64,000 nt of DNA from Branchipolynoe longqiensis (lineage: Eukaryota; Annelida; Polychaeta; Phyllodocida; Polynoidae), in NCBI GenBank assembly GCA_030323885.1, contig CM059199.1, positions 37,642,590 to 37,706,589 on the forward strand. The letters are read 5' to 3'. Both the position numbers and the translations under genes were made by a program. Shown here one piece after another: positions 55,438-64,000 of this stretch. Each line of letters begins with the position of its first letter. The stretch's first letter is position 1. Under the pieces are notes generated by a model. That model was not told where the DNA came from. It did not search any database and saw nothing but the letters and a program-made list of their open reading frames with translations.

Positions 55438-55550
55438 CCAATGAGGTCCACCCTGAAGTTGTGTCTTCGCTGGAACTCCATGAAGAACCTCATCGTCCAC
55501 AGGTAGTAGGTTTCATCATTTTCCTGTGCGCCCGCCCGCATCAAAGTGTC
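55438..55550 (-). CDS. TIMELESS: TIMELESS exon E
   Basis: The exon encodes DTLMRAGAQ, then NDETYYLWTMRFFMEF, then QRRHNFRVDLIG. DETYY.W...FFM is the hallmark block of the TIMELESS N-terminal domain and the strongest single identifier in this locus. The acceptor is TTTCAG; the donor is GG followed by GTGAGC, leaving two bases of a Gly codon. A 38-bp minisatellite begins about 17 bases past the donor. Confidence 0.97.
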
Positions 55551-56639
55551 CTGAAATACATCCATGTTTATGAGGTGGCGACATATACACAGGCATGTGT
55601 CTCTGAAATAATTTTTTAAATCCAACAATTTTGCCAATATTTGGAATTTTGTAATGTGAAGCACCGAGATGTGGAAGGAAAAACAATAATAATATTATCA
55701 ATAATAATAACAATAATAAAAACCTCATGACAAAAATAGATTATCAATTCACGCAGTCTGCTTAGCCTTCCCCTCCCCCTCCCGAAAAATATTCTCAACA
55801 GATCTGCACGAATCTCAGGGGTCGATTTCCCCCCCCCCCCCCCCCAAAAAAAAAACGCCCAGAAATCTGGAAAAGACACATCCCTGATACAGAGCGCACT
55901 TTTAAAGACAAATTATATAACCCATTAAAAAAAATCCCATTTAATAATAATGTAAATTTAAGTCCTCTAGTTAGGTCATAAAGGTCAGAGCAGGAGTTCA
56001 AACAAAAAGCTGGCCACCAGATTCAAGAACATTTTCGAGAACATTTTCAAGGAAACACGCAATATTTTGATACCAATTGGGTGGACACCAACTTTGGTAT
56101 CGTGGAAGTGGTGTATTACAATATAAAGTGTACAGCTGCATACCAATCAACAGGACACCTTTAAATAAAGTCATTTTGTGATGCTCAGCCTAAATATACA
56201 GTGACGTCTTAAAGGATGAGCAACCCCTCATTTTTGGGGAGTGGGGGGGGGGGAGGGTCAATAGTTTTATTCTTCAGAATAATACATTTGTCAGTGCCTC
56301 GGAACTGGTCTTCCAGTCATATCATTGCATATCGTTTACACATTTACACAAGTCATTTTTAATTACGAATAAACTAGGAAATGAGAATGAATGTGGTGAG
56401 TGATGAGTGAAGACGTACGTTTGTACTTTTCGATTGATTGTAGTGCTTAGGGACATCAGCCACATGACAGGTTGCTTAGTATATAACATATATGTATGTT
56501 GACAGTTAGTTTCATTGGTTGGATTCTAATATTCTGTTATATGGGGCAAATGCAGAAACATCAATATCGGTTGGGTGGTTGCAAGGTTTTAGTGTTAGTG
56601 GGTAGGCACTGGGCACACAAGGGAGGCAGGATATTGCTT
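55551..56639. other. Intron sequence without recognised family
   Basis: Contains an ATAATAATA run at 55686-55720, a C/A homopolymer pair at 55829-55854 and a G run at 56245-56254. Small ORFs across these are not credible. Confidence 0.55.
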
Positions 56640-56950
56640 GTTTGTTGTTTTACGTCCTAACAACATCTAAGGTCATATCAGGGTGGGCACCGACTTGTGA
56701 CAGTGTGCACTCATGGTGACTGTATAGTGCTGTTCCACTGAAGACCAGGCCACCAGCACCATGACCCGATATTTCCCAGTCACAATATCCTGATACTGTG
56801 TTAACCAGTCCTTGTCCTATCCCATCCTATTAATACCGAGTGCCAGGCTAGGTAACGACAAGTATTAATTTTGTAAAGTCATTGGTTTGACTCGGCTGGG
56901 ATTCAAACTCCCGACCTTCGGGAGTTATAAAGCCTGCACCGTCAGGTCAG
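56640..56950 (-). mobile_element. SINE-1 copy
   Basis: Minus copy with the tail TTGTTTGTTGTTTTACGTCC and head near 56900 (GGGATTCAAACTCCCGACC). Confidence 0.88.
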
Positions 56951-57087
56951 AGTCAGGAGAAGGACAGTAACAGTTTCCATGTTGATGTAGTATGGGGGTC
57001 ATTAATTGCATAAAGTCATCGCTGATCAGATTAATGGTATCGGATTGTAAATATATAACCACTTCAGAAAGCTTGTGAACTCTGCAC

Positions 57088-57430
57088 ATACCCACTGGGT
57101 GCGGTGGCCTAATCGGTAGAGCGCGGGCCTCGCATGTGGAAGGTCAGGAGTTTGGTTCTCGTTCGAGTCAAACCAATGACTTTAAAATTTATACTTGTCG
57201 CTTCCTAGCATGGTGCTTGGCATTAATAGGATAGGGCAAGGACTAGTTAGTTCAGTGTCAAGATAATGTGACTGAGCGGGACATTAGGTCATGGTGCTTC
57301 CGGCCTTATTTCCCACTGGGGCAGCACTATAAAGTCGCCATGAGTGTGTGAACTGTCACAAGTTGGTACCCGTCCTGATATGACCATAGATGTTGCCAGG
57401 ACATAAAACTCCAACAACCAACCAACCAAC
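57088..57430 (+). mobile_element. SINE-1 copy abutting TIMELESS exon D
   Basis: Full plus copy: CACTGGGTGCGGTGGCCTAA, GGTAGAGCGCGGGCCTCGCA, then the tail CCAACAACCAACCAACCAAC. The exon D donor is at 57439-57440. Confidence 0.93.
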
Positions 57431-57440
57431 ATGCACATAC

Positions 57441-57587
57441 CTTGACAGCAGACATGAGCGGATTGTAGCAGCTCTCAAGAAACTGTGTACAGAATTCCTT
57501 CAGGAAGACCCGGATGCTGAGGGTGGACCGCCGGGTGTACTCAGATTCTGTCAGCGGCATGCGGTTCTTCGGCTTTTTCTTTGGAAC
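57441..57587 (-). CDS. TIMELESS: TIMELESS exon D
   Basis: Forty-nine codons in phase 0 at both ends. They give a basic start (VPKKKPKNRMPLTE), then RRSTLSIRVFLKEF and CTQFLESCYNPLMSAVK, the conserved helix preceding the DETYY block in TIMELESS. The acceptor follows CCTCCAAAAAAAAG; the donor is AAG followed by GTATGT. A full SINE-1 copy ends about 10 bases past this donor, so the intron is repeat almost from its first base. A G-rich tract lies behind the acceptor. Confidence 0.96.
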
Positions 57588-57599
57588 CTTTTTTTTGGA

Positions 57600-58084
57600 G
57601 GGGGAGGGGAAAGCGGGGTAAAGGTTTAATTTAATAGCAACATTCAATAGCAATAATAAATTGAGGGGGGGGGGGGGGGGGGTGGGGGGGGGGGGGGGGG
57701 GGGGGCTAGGGTAGGGGGGTTAGGTTAGGGGGTAGGGTAAAGGCTTAATTTAATAGCAACATTTAATAGCAATAAGAATCTATTTTCATAATGCTACAAC
57801 AATATCCAAGTTTAATTCCAGGTTTAATTAAAAGCGCCATTTAATAGCAATAATTTATTTTCATATGGCAACCGAAATATCCAGGTTTAAATTACAAGCA
57901 ACATTTAATAGTAATAAGAAATTTTTTTCGTTTTGCCAGAAAGGAAAAAAAATCAGGTTTAATGTAATAGTAATAAGAATACCTTTAATGGGGGCAGAAA
58001 TCAGGTTTATTTCAGTGGCAATATTTTTATAAAAATATGAATTATTTTAATATCGAAAAAAGGAAAGGCACAATATTATTTCTT
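57600..58084 (+). repeat. Poly-G tract and TTTAATAGCAA repeats
   Basis: 57665-57706 is almost only G. Around and after it, units of TTTAATTTAATAGCAACATT + TAATAGCAATAA recur at about 57628, 57748, 57838 and 57900. Confidence 0.9.
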
Positions 58085-58300
58085 TTACAAATATATACTA
58101 GGGATGTGAAGATATGGAATTGAAGGCTATTTCAAGGCTGTTTTTCATAGGAATTCAAGATTATTTTCATTTTGATTTCAAGAAAAAATAATAATGGTGA
58201 ATGCCGATTTCGGACTAATTTAGATCACTGGGGACAGTTTAATGGAATTCAAAGCTTTTCAAGAAATTACCCAAAATAGGTCAATTCAAGGCTTTTCACA
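58085..58300. repeat. Dispersed repeat shared with 11020
   Basis: Carries GAAGGCTATTTCAAGGCTG, GCCGATTTCGGACTAATTTA and TTCAAGGCTTTTCAC in the same order as 11020-11275. 58301-58550 is unique. Confidence 0.7.
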
Positions 58301-58550
58301 CTTAAGAATTTGTTATTAATCAAATCCCACACAATTGATGACTAGTTGTTGGATGGTTTACAACACTAATATCTCAGAAGTAAGGTGTTTTCGGTGACAT
58401 CAGAGTCTTCGCCTACTAGCTTCTCTCCTCCAAGACGAGAGGGCGCCACCGGCGATTCGCACCAGTCGCCATTAGTCTGCACACTGGTGCCACTTGGATG
58501 CAATACGCCGCAGCTTCTAGAGGGCGCCACAGACTAGCAAATCGCCCATT

Positions 58551-58885
58551 AAGGTTGCATGATCCAATGAATTCTTTTTTTAAACTGAAACATTCACCGA
58601 CATTTCATCCTACATATCCAATTTAGACGCTGCTACATTCATCAAACATCTGTTGTTGCATAGAAAGATTTGTAAAGTGCTCCACATATTATTAGCAACT
58701 AAAAGAAAGCCCAATTAGGGGGGGAAAAGAAAAGATATTCAGCCCTGTTGAGAGCTAATAGTAATAACAAATAAAAGAAAGCTCTTTTTAAAGGATTTTA
58801 AGCCCTAATGACAATTAATAGTAATCGCAACTAAAAGAAAGTTCTACTAGTAAACAAAAATTCTTAAATGATTTTAAGCCCTGAT
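58551..58885. repeat. TIR-1 left fragment plus 58-bp tandem repeat
   Basis: 58551-58680 starts TTAAGGTTGCATGATCCAAT as in TIR-1. 58685-58885 has three units of AACTAAAAGAAAGCTC + TTTTAAGCCCT. Confidence 0.7.
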
Positions 58886-58892
58886 AACTCAC

Positions 58893-59079
58893 CTTATTCT
58901 TGTCAAATGACAGCTCAGACAGATTCTTAACTGGCCGGTGCATAATAACCTCGCGCTCGCTGATCGACTTGATTTTCGACACCACAAAGCTTCCGCCAAA
59001 CCGAGAGTGACGACTGCTCAACTTGCGAACAGCCGCCCTCTTCTTGGCCTGCTCCTCTTCACGCATCAATTCCAATTCA
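58893..59079 (-). CDS. TIMELESS: TIMELESS exon C
   Basis: The exon encodes a charged coiled segment (ELELMREEEQAKKRAA), then SSRHSRFGGSFVV, then SISEREVIMHRPV and NLSELSFDKNK. RHSRFGGS..V is among the most conserved TIMELESS motifs. The acceptor is TTCTAG; the donor AAG followed by GTGAGT leaves phase 0. The intron side next to the donor holds three ~58-bp tandem copies of an AT-rich unit and a TIR-1 fragment. Confidence 0.96.
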
Positions 59080-59139
59080 CTAGAACCATGAACAGTGGAT
59101 GTGTAAACACTTCAATTTATTATTAGAAAATAGGACTCT

Positions 59140-59310
59140 GCTAGTGGAGTAGTCTGCATTGAACTCTCAGGCAAGGACTCACAGAAGGCATGGATAGGGT
59201 GATTACATTAGGGAGCTTGGGTAGTGTAATTGTCAGCACGCTGGCCCCGGAATGGAAAGGCGCAATATTTCTTATTTTCATCACCTCCAAGGCACTAGCC
59301 TTCAATGCAC
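59140..59310 (+). mobile_element. SINE-3 fragment
   Basis: GTAGTCTGCATTGAACTCTC to CATTAGGGAGCTTGGGTAGT, then GCGCAATATTTCTTATTTTC. The leader and tRNA-like head are decayed. A C run lies at 59379-59389. Confidence 0.72.
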
Positions 59311-59475
59311 CATATAAGATGACATGGCATTGCATGCAATTAATCGCATTCCCAACTAGGAAGAATTTCATTTTGACCCCCCCCCCCCCACCCGCCCCAA
59401 CAAAAATCATTTAGACAACATTTAGAAAATGTTTTGATGAACCAATGATTATTTTGTATAGCATGTAACAAATCA

Positions 59476-59700
59476 ATCAATCAATCAATAGTTCCATCCT
59501 CTAGTCGAGGGTTGGATGCAATGGTTCTCCACTTGTCCCGATGTTGTGCTGTTCTGATAGACTGTGAATAATTCAAGCCTGTCCACTGTGAAATATTTGT
59601 AGACCATGATGTTCTTGGTCTCCCTCTCCCTCTGCTGCCATTCACCTTCCCTTCCAACAATGTACGGTATATTGAACTCTGACGAATGATGTGGCCACTT
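59476..59700 (-). pseudogene. LINE ORF2 C-terminal fragment with ATTG tail
   Basis: The minus-strand frame reads RGRGRPRTSWSTNISQW, TGLNYSQSIRTAQHRDK and WRTIASNPRLEDGT, then stops and runs into ATTGATTGATTGATTG. W.+.I..WTGL...A..R..WR is the standard end of an RTE/L1-like endonuclease-reverse transcriptase, and the tetranucleotide tail suits such elements. It is a 5'-truncated dead copy. Confidence 0.82.
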
Positions 59701-59871
59701 GGCCAATATTTCGTAAACGCCCACCCATCCGCAATTCAGTAATTTGCCAATCTAAACGCCCAGGGCGTTAACCCACAAGAATACGGTACTTATCTTTAAA
59801 AATTACTAAAATCTCAAAACCACTATGCAATTTTAAAGTCACATGACTTAAATACAAAAATAGCAATTTAC

Positions 59872-59936
59872 CGTTCGTCCTTCTCTTTCTCAGTAAGAGT
59901 CCTGCCGGCACCAGCACTTGCCAACTGTTCAGGGGT
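59872..59936 (-). CDS. TIMELESS: TIMELESS exon B
   Basis: This 65-bp exon encodes TPEQLASAGAGRTL and a charged KEKDE stretch. The acceptor is TTATAG and the donor is ACG followed by GTAAAT. It begins in phase 0, matching exon A, and ends with two bases (CG) that join the T opening exon C to give Arg. The PEQL..AG sequence is a recognisable TIMELESS signature after the first helical repeat region. Confidence 0.93.
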
Positions 59937-59954
59937 CTATAATCAACACATATT

Positions 59955-60150
59955 TTGTTCCTTTAAATAACAGGGATGAAAGTGGTCTGCGACAAAAAAC
60001 ACGGAAATCAGGCCAAGACCCTGGCGGTGCCTAACGTGTTCTTGCAAAACCAAAAGCGAATTTCCACGAAAATGCGGATATTCCCCCACAGGATTAGCAC
60101 TGTTACTAGTGTTAGGGAATCGTGGGGAAAATGCTAATGCTAAGTCAGGT
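59955..60150. repeat. GATGAAAG repeat, left end
   Basis: ACAGGGATGAAAGTGGTCTG plus GCGGATATTC and GAATCGTGGGG, as at 27660. A matching right end (AATCGCGGAGATCTTTCACC) stands at 61320-61340, so one copy may be spread across 1.3 kb of insertions. Confidence 0.6.
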
Positions 60151-60184
60151 TTCAACTCTCCTTGTTGTGACTATATTATCGTTC

Positions 60185-60460
60185 AGACAAGGTAGCAAAC
60201 AACAAGAACCATTTTGAGTAGTAGAAGTGTTTGTTGTTGGCTTATGTCCTAGTAACATCTCATGATGGGCATCGACTTGTGACAGTGTGCACTCTTGGTG
60301 ACTTTATAGTGCTGCCCCACTGGGAGACCAGGCCACCACCACTATGACCCGATATCACTTAGTCAAATTTTCACTTTACCACAAAACCCTACAAGCATAC
60401 TTTTGATACATTTTGTGGGACAGATTAAATACATGTATTATTGCATAACTTTCTTGTTTG
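60185..60460 (-). repeat. SINE-1-containing segment duplicated at 62080
   Basis: GGTAGCAAACAACAAGAACC through a partial SINE-1 to GTGGGACAGATTAAATACAT is repeated at 62080-62330 in the same orientation. The junctions are alike, so it is a segmental copy, not two insertions. Confidence 0.88.
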
Positions 60461-60486
60461 GGTTTTATGTTTGATCAACATCTAAG

Positions 60487-61330
60487 GATTTTTGATTGAT
60501 TGGTGGTTTCTTTACGCCGTGTCGGCAGCATAGGCCATATTCACGGCAAGAAATGTTTGTTTTTTGTTCAAACCATCGCTTTTACATGTAAAGGCACACA
60601 ATCAATTATGTGCCAATAGACACTTGTTAAATTAAAAAGGTGTTTTCTCCAATTTTGATTTAATGACAATAAATCAAGGATGAAAATGATCATGGATGAA
60701 AAAAAGAGAGTGAGGTGGATGATGAAACCGTTAAAAGTGGAATGCTCTCCAAACATAGTCAGTTCTGACTGATCAGTTGAATGGAGCTAGGATAGTGCTA
60801 GGAGAGTAATAGATGAAACCTGACTTCCAGCTTTTCCCCGTGACTTCCTGACAGTGCTAAGCTTATGAGAGACTTCCCATGTTTTCGTAGAAATAAAACA
60901 GTACAGGGACATGGCTCAATGGTTCAAATATCCGACATTTTCTGGTTGATACAATAGTGCCTGGAGAAAACCCATAGAATATTGAAATTACAACAAAAAA
61001 ATAGATGATGCTTAAATGGATTAACACAAAGCATAGTAAAAGCTGGATTTTGGACTGTTTGCAATTTACAAATAGCTACAAGCCATAAACAACAAGCCCG
61101 AAAAACAAAATTATTACTAAAACAAAATTTGAATCAAATTGGACGAGTGCTGCCCAACAGTGAAAACAAGTGTTAACACACTTATCCATTATGAGCAGGG
61201 TAAATAAATTCACCACACAAAAAAAGAAAGAAAAAAAAGAATTTAGAAAATCATTTTAAAATAAAAAATAAGAAATACCAATAGCAAATTCACAACAACA
61301 AAAAGAGGAAAATACTCGAAATCGCGGAGA
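60487..61330. repeat. Dispersed repeat pieces and a LINE-like tail
   Basis: 60487-60650 resembles 4430-4600. 60760-60850 is inverted relative to 4190-4290. 61139-61235 (GGACGAGTGCTGCCCAACAG to CATTATGAGCAGGGTAAATA, then an A-rich end) looks like a LINE 3' tail. Confidence 0.5.
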
Positions 61331-61647
61331 TCTTTCACCACCAGATATATAAAGGTGAGTGCAATTTTAGTAAATGATTCTCCCCACCATTGAAGTTAAA
61401 TATTTCCACATAAATCGTGTAAAAAGGATTATAACCCACAATTAAATCGGTATTAATTAATTAACTTTGCTCTCCTATTTTGAAAAGCATACCCTATGAA
61501 GTGTTCCCGGCATTCTTAATTTATTTGCGTGAGTTAAAAAAATAAAATCCTACTTTTTATGTGGTGGCTTGATATTTTTCGAATAGTTTTTTTCCTGCAC
61601 TAAAGAAAAGTATATTATGAAATATATACGTGTGAGTTACCGCGCAC

Positions 61648-61762
61648 CTGTTCTCTGAACATGAGGGCAACGATCTCCAGGACGTGGAAGGCAAACTGTC
61701 GCTCTTCATCGGAACTCGCCAGGTACAGGAGAAGGTCCTCCAGACCACTCATGTGAAGGGCC
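61648..61762 (-). CDS. TIMELESS: TIMELESS exon A
   Basis: The exon reads [14 protein letters not shown], then [23 protein letters not shown], a helical segment typical of the TIMELESS N-terminal domain. The acceptor is AATAG, and the first base (G) completes a codon begun in an upstream exon outside the window, probably Trp. The exon ends in phase 0 at CAG followed by GTGCGC, a weaker donor than the others. The alternative GTAACT donor 13 bases on would add residues and break the phase to exon B, so GTGCGC is preferred. Confidence 0.93.
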
Positions 61763-61904
61763 CTATTGAGAGACATTATGACATTGAGAGAGGTCAAGGT
61801 CAAACAGAAGGTAAAAAACAGTCACCGTCTAGGACCAATCCGGGGTGAAATGGAACCAAACAACAAACAAAAGTGGTTTAACAAGTGAGGCGGAAATGCT
61901 TTGG

Positions 61905-62335
61905 TTTATTGGGGTTTGTGTACCAGCAACATCTAAGTACCGACTTCTGACACTGCGCTTTATAGTGCTCCTCCACTGGGATATTGCGGCGCAAGGAACA
62001 TGATGCAATATTCCACCCTCTCACATTATCCTGGCGAGGAGTCCGTGTCCTATCCTTGTAATGCTAGGCACTAGACAAGGTAGCAAGCAACAAGAACCAT
62101 TTTGAGTAGTAGAACTGTTGTTGGCTTACGTCCTAGCAACATCTCACAATGGGTACCGACTTGTGACAGTGTGCACTCATGGTGACTTTATAGTGCTGCC
62201 CCACTGGGAGACCAGGCCACCAGCACTATGACCTGATATCCTTTAAGTCAAATTTTCACTTTACCACAAAACCCTACGAGCATACTTTTGATACATTTTG
62301 TGGGACAGATTAAATATATGTATTATTGCTAACAT
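61905..62335 (-). mobile_element. Two SINE-1 fragments
   Basis: 61905-62080 is a diverged partial copy (CCAGCAACATCTAAGTACCG). 62080-62335 is the duplicate of 60185-60460. Confidence 0.75.
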
Positions 62336-62337
62336 AC

Positions 62338-62630
62338 CTTAAAGTTGCAGGGTATGATGAATTTTTTTTTAAACGAAAATACTTATCTACATTTGATTCA
62401 TTATACTCAACTTAGATATTGGTATATTAACTAGTTGTTTGGAACAGCATATACAGAATCATCAGTGAATTTACTATCTCATCCCATTGGACACTTACTT
62501 TGAGGAAGCCATTAGGCAGGGAGGCCACAAACCAATTAGGTCAATCTTGTGACCTGATTTGTCTTGCCCTCATTCCCATTACTATATATGGCTTTAGTCA
62601 GGTTCTAAGACATGTTGTAAGGTTGAAGGC
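62338..62630. mobile_element. TIR-1 long variant, left part
   Basis: Starts TTAAAGTTGCAGGGTATGAT and shares GAAGCCATTAGGCAGGGAGG with 17600-18125. It is cut at a C run near 62633. 62631-62943 is C-rich simple sequence. Confidence 0.75.
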
Positions 62631-62943
62631 ACCCCCCCCCCCCCCAACCACCCAGCTGGGTCAGTTGCTTCTCCACTCCCCCTGACCCCCACCCGTCTCC
62701 CCGAAACACACACTGAAACTGATACCAGCTTCTAGCCTCCCTCCCAAGCACACAGCCTTGCCTCACCCCCCCCCCCCCTCACCATCACCACCAGTTGCTG
62801 GTACTGGGAGAGTGCTAATTAGATACACACCACATGCAGTTATCTCCCCCCCCCCACACACACACACAATCACTGGGCACAGTATATGGGGTGTGGGGGG
62901 GGGGGGGAGCAGATGACACTTAGCAGCTGGATGAACATGGCTT

Positions 62944-63063
62944 TGTAATGTACGTATGGACACCGTGAGTTCTTGTAACGTAACTGAGTTTATTAGGAAC
63001 ACTTGATCATGACGTCATACGGTCTCGCTGATGGGGGCGTTCGTATAACCACAATACATTACA
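62944..63063 (-). mobile_element. 3' LTR of a Ty3/gypsy-type retrotransposon (120 bp)
   Basis: The ends TGTAATGTA and TACATTACA are perfect 9-base inverted repeats with TG...CA. On the minus strand it contains CCTAATAAACTCAG (polyadenylation signal) and a TGACGTCA-like site (ATGACGTCATGAT). A polypurine tract lies directly before it in the element's sense, which fixes the orientation. The other LTR is outside the window. Confidence 0.9.
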
Positions 63064-63075
63064 TCTTCCCCTTTC
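63064..63075 (-). promoter_or_regulatory. Polypurine tract of the LTR retrotransposon
   Basis: The minus-strand sequence GAAAGGGGAAGA ends exactly at the LTR border. It is the plus-strand priming site for reverse transcription in such elements. Confidence 0.85.
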
Positions 63076-63590
63076 ACTTAAGTAACATAAGGACCGTTTT
63101 ACATATCATTAACGTTTCTTACTGTTTGAATTGATATCTGCATTGACTTATCGCTACACAACTTACAGCTACACAAAATTCCTTTATTTCCAAATTATCA
63201 ATAAGCCCATTATGTATATATACACATATCATGTCCTTCCTTATCCTAACCCTTCTCTTACAGACAACAGGTATTTAAGTGTGTACATACCAATTGATTA
63301 CAAATATTTATTGTTATACACGTATACTTGATTTTAGGTCGAATGGACTTGGTATGCTGCTTCTTGTTTTGTGGTCTTCGTGTGCCTTCTTGGTTTGACA
63401 CATATACGGTTGATGTTGTCGTATTCCCAATGTGGGCTGATTACGGTCCCCAGAACGTTCATTTATGTTATTGGATTGAATAGTGGATACGTGGTAATGT
63501 ACATACATGAACTGACATACTAAGAACGAAGACTATCTTGTGCATGTAACAGTACGTATTGTCATATAAGTAAAGCTTAAGTTCTCTTAA

Positions 63591-64000
63591 TTAACGTACA
63601 GTGAAACCGTAACGAACTGGTGGCCTACTTAATCGGCCATAACGTGTAGTATATGTGACTGGTACCTTTATTTTCTGCGATTTATTAATGTTAACAGACG
63701 TTGCATCTCGTACAGTTTTATTTGAGCGGTTATTAGGACATTTTTGAATAAATCTCCTGTTCCGCCTTATGATATTGTCATGTTCATTTATCATATCGTA
63801 ACTTCTTTGAGTGTCAACATTTGTATGTATAATAATTCCTTTTTTCCAGTTACCATTGTGGTCCTTATAACGAACGTTATCACCCGTATTTAAAGGGTGT
63901 TGAACACTACTTGCATGTTTGTCAAAGTAATGTTTCTGTATTCGCTGACTATGGTGTATTTGCTGAAGTTTTGATGTATGTACTGTTGCTCTCAAGTCCC
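63591..64000 (-). pseudogene. LTR retrotransposon integrase C-terminus (partial)
   Basis: The minus frame, open to the window edge, reads QKHYFDKHA, then LNTGDNVRYKDHNGNW, IRRNRRFIQK and TRYGRLSRPPVRYG before a stop at 63591-63593. This is the end of a Ty3/gypsy-type Pol polyprotein: the beta-barrel after the integrase core and the R.G+..+PP.RY tail. About 530 bases of non-coding 3' region separate it from the polypurine tract. The visible part is intact, so the element may be young; the rest is unseen. Confidence 0.88.

Larger units (their letters stand above)
19548..61762 (-). other. TIMELESS: TIMELESS gene, eleven internal exons (partial locus)
   Basis: Eleven minus-strand exons (listed singly) join in phase into about 429 residues that read as the middle of a metazoan TIMELESS protein (TIMELESS/Tof1/Swi1 family). 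The family forms a nuclear complex with TIPIN, travels with the replisome, stabilises stalled forks and supports checkpoint signalling; animal homologues are about 1200 residues. Exon lengths in transcript order are 115, 65, 187, 147, 113, 105, 104, 79, 131, 160 and 81 bp. Each exon end supplies exactly the bases that its successor needs, and no stop or frameshift is seen, so the gene looks intact. Upstream exons lie beyond 64000. Downstream exons were not found in 1-19547. The largest complete intron, 19629-43067, contains an opposite-strand gene. Confidence 0.95.

Noticed and set aside
57665..57740. Telomere-like TTAGGG or GTTAGG sequence
   Set aside because: Only a few imperfect units next to a poly-G run; no array.
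63131..63331. 66-codon Tyr-rich plus ORF
   Set aside because: It lies in the non-coding 3' region of the LTR retrotransposon on the opposite strand and is AT-rich low complexity.

Overview
This window is nuclear DNA from a multicellular animal. It has spliceosomal GT-AG introns, a gene split into small exons over more than 40 kb, LINE, SINE and LTR retroelement remains, and a very dense population of short terminal-inverted-repeat (TIR) elements and tandem repeats. The repeat style and an Egalitarian-like multi-winged-helix protein fit a marine invertebrate, plausibly a mollusc or another lophotrochozoan. That placement is an inference with low confidence.

Two genes can be supported. (1) On the minus strand, eleven exons between 61762 and 19548 encode about 429 consecutive residues of TIMELESS, the replication-fork protection / circadian-type protein. 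Every splice phase matches its neighbour. Earlier exons lie beyond 64000. No later exon is visible below 19548, so the last intron seen is at least 19.5 kb. (2) On the plus strand, 35478-38493 carries an almost intronless gene for a protein with repeated winged-helix-like modules of Egalitarian/EXD1 type, a short beta-rich domain and a Gly/Asp tract grown from a GATGGT microsatellite. It sits, antisense, inside the 23.4-kb TIMELESS intron between 19629 and 43067. Its reading frame changes by one base near 36766-36875. It ends in a MITE, and the same frame resumes after the MITE and runs into a tandem array of ~355-bp decayed ORF units (38701-40110).

The rest is mobile and repetitive DNA. Left part (1-19500): minisatellites, a purine-only GGA tract, a GTGTATGTGA array, a LINE reverse-transcriptase fragment, many copies of a ~330-bp tRNA-derived SINE (called SINE-1 here), a GGGA tract duplication and a palindromic TTCAAAACACTAC cluster. 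Middle (19500-35450): a 206-bp satellite, several TIR elements of 0.3-1.4 kb, foldback elements and multiply nested insertions. Right part (38500-64000): LINE fragments, SINEs, a 183-bp tandem repeat, GTATG arrays split by a TIR element, minisatellites that abut TIMELESS splice sites, and the 3' end of a Ty3/gypsy-type LTR retrotransposon with a 120-bp LTR (62944-64000).

Repeat families are named locally (SINE-1 to 3, TIR-1 to 12, FB-1 to 3). No database was consulted. Coordinates of exons are meant to be exact; most repeat borders are accurate to a few bases or, where stated, approximate. No tRNA, rRNA or CRISPR gene was found; all tRNA-like segments belong to SINEs.
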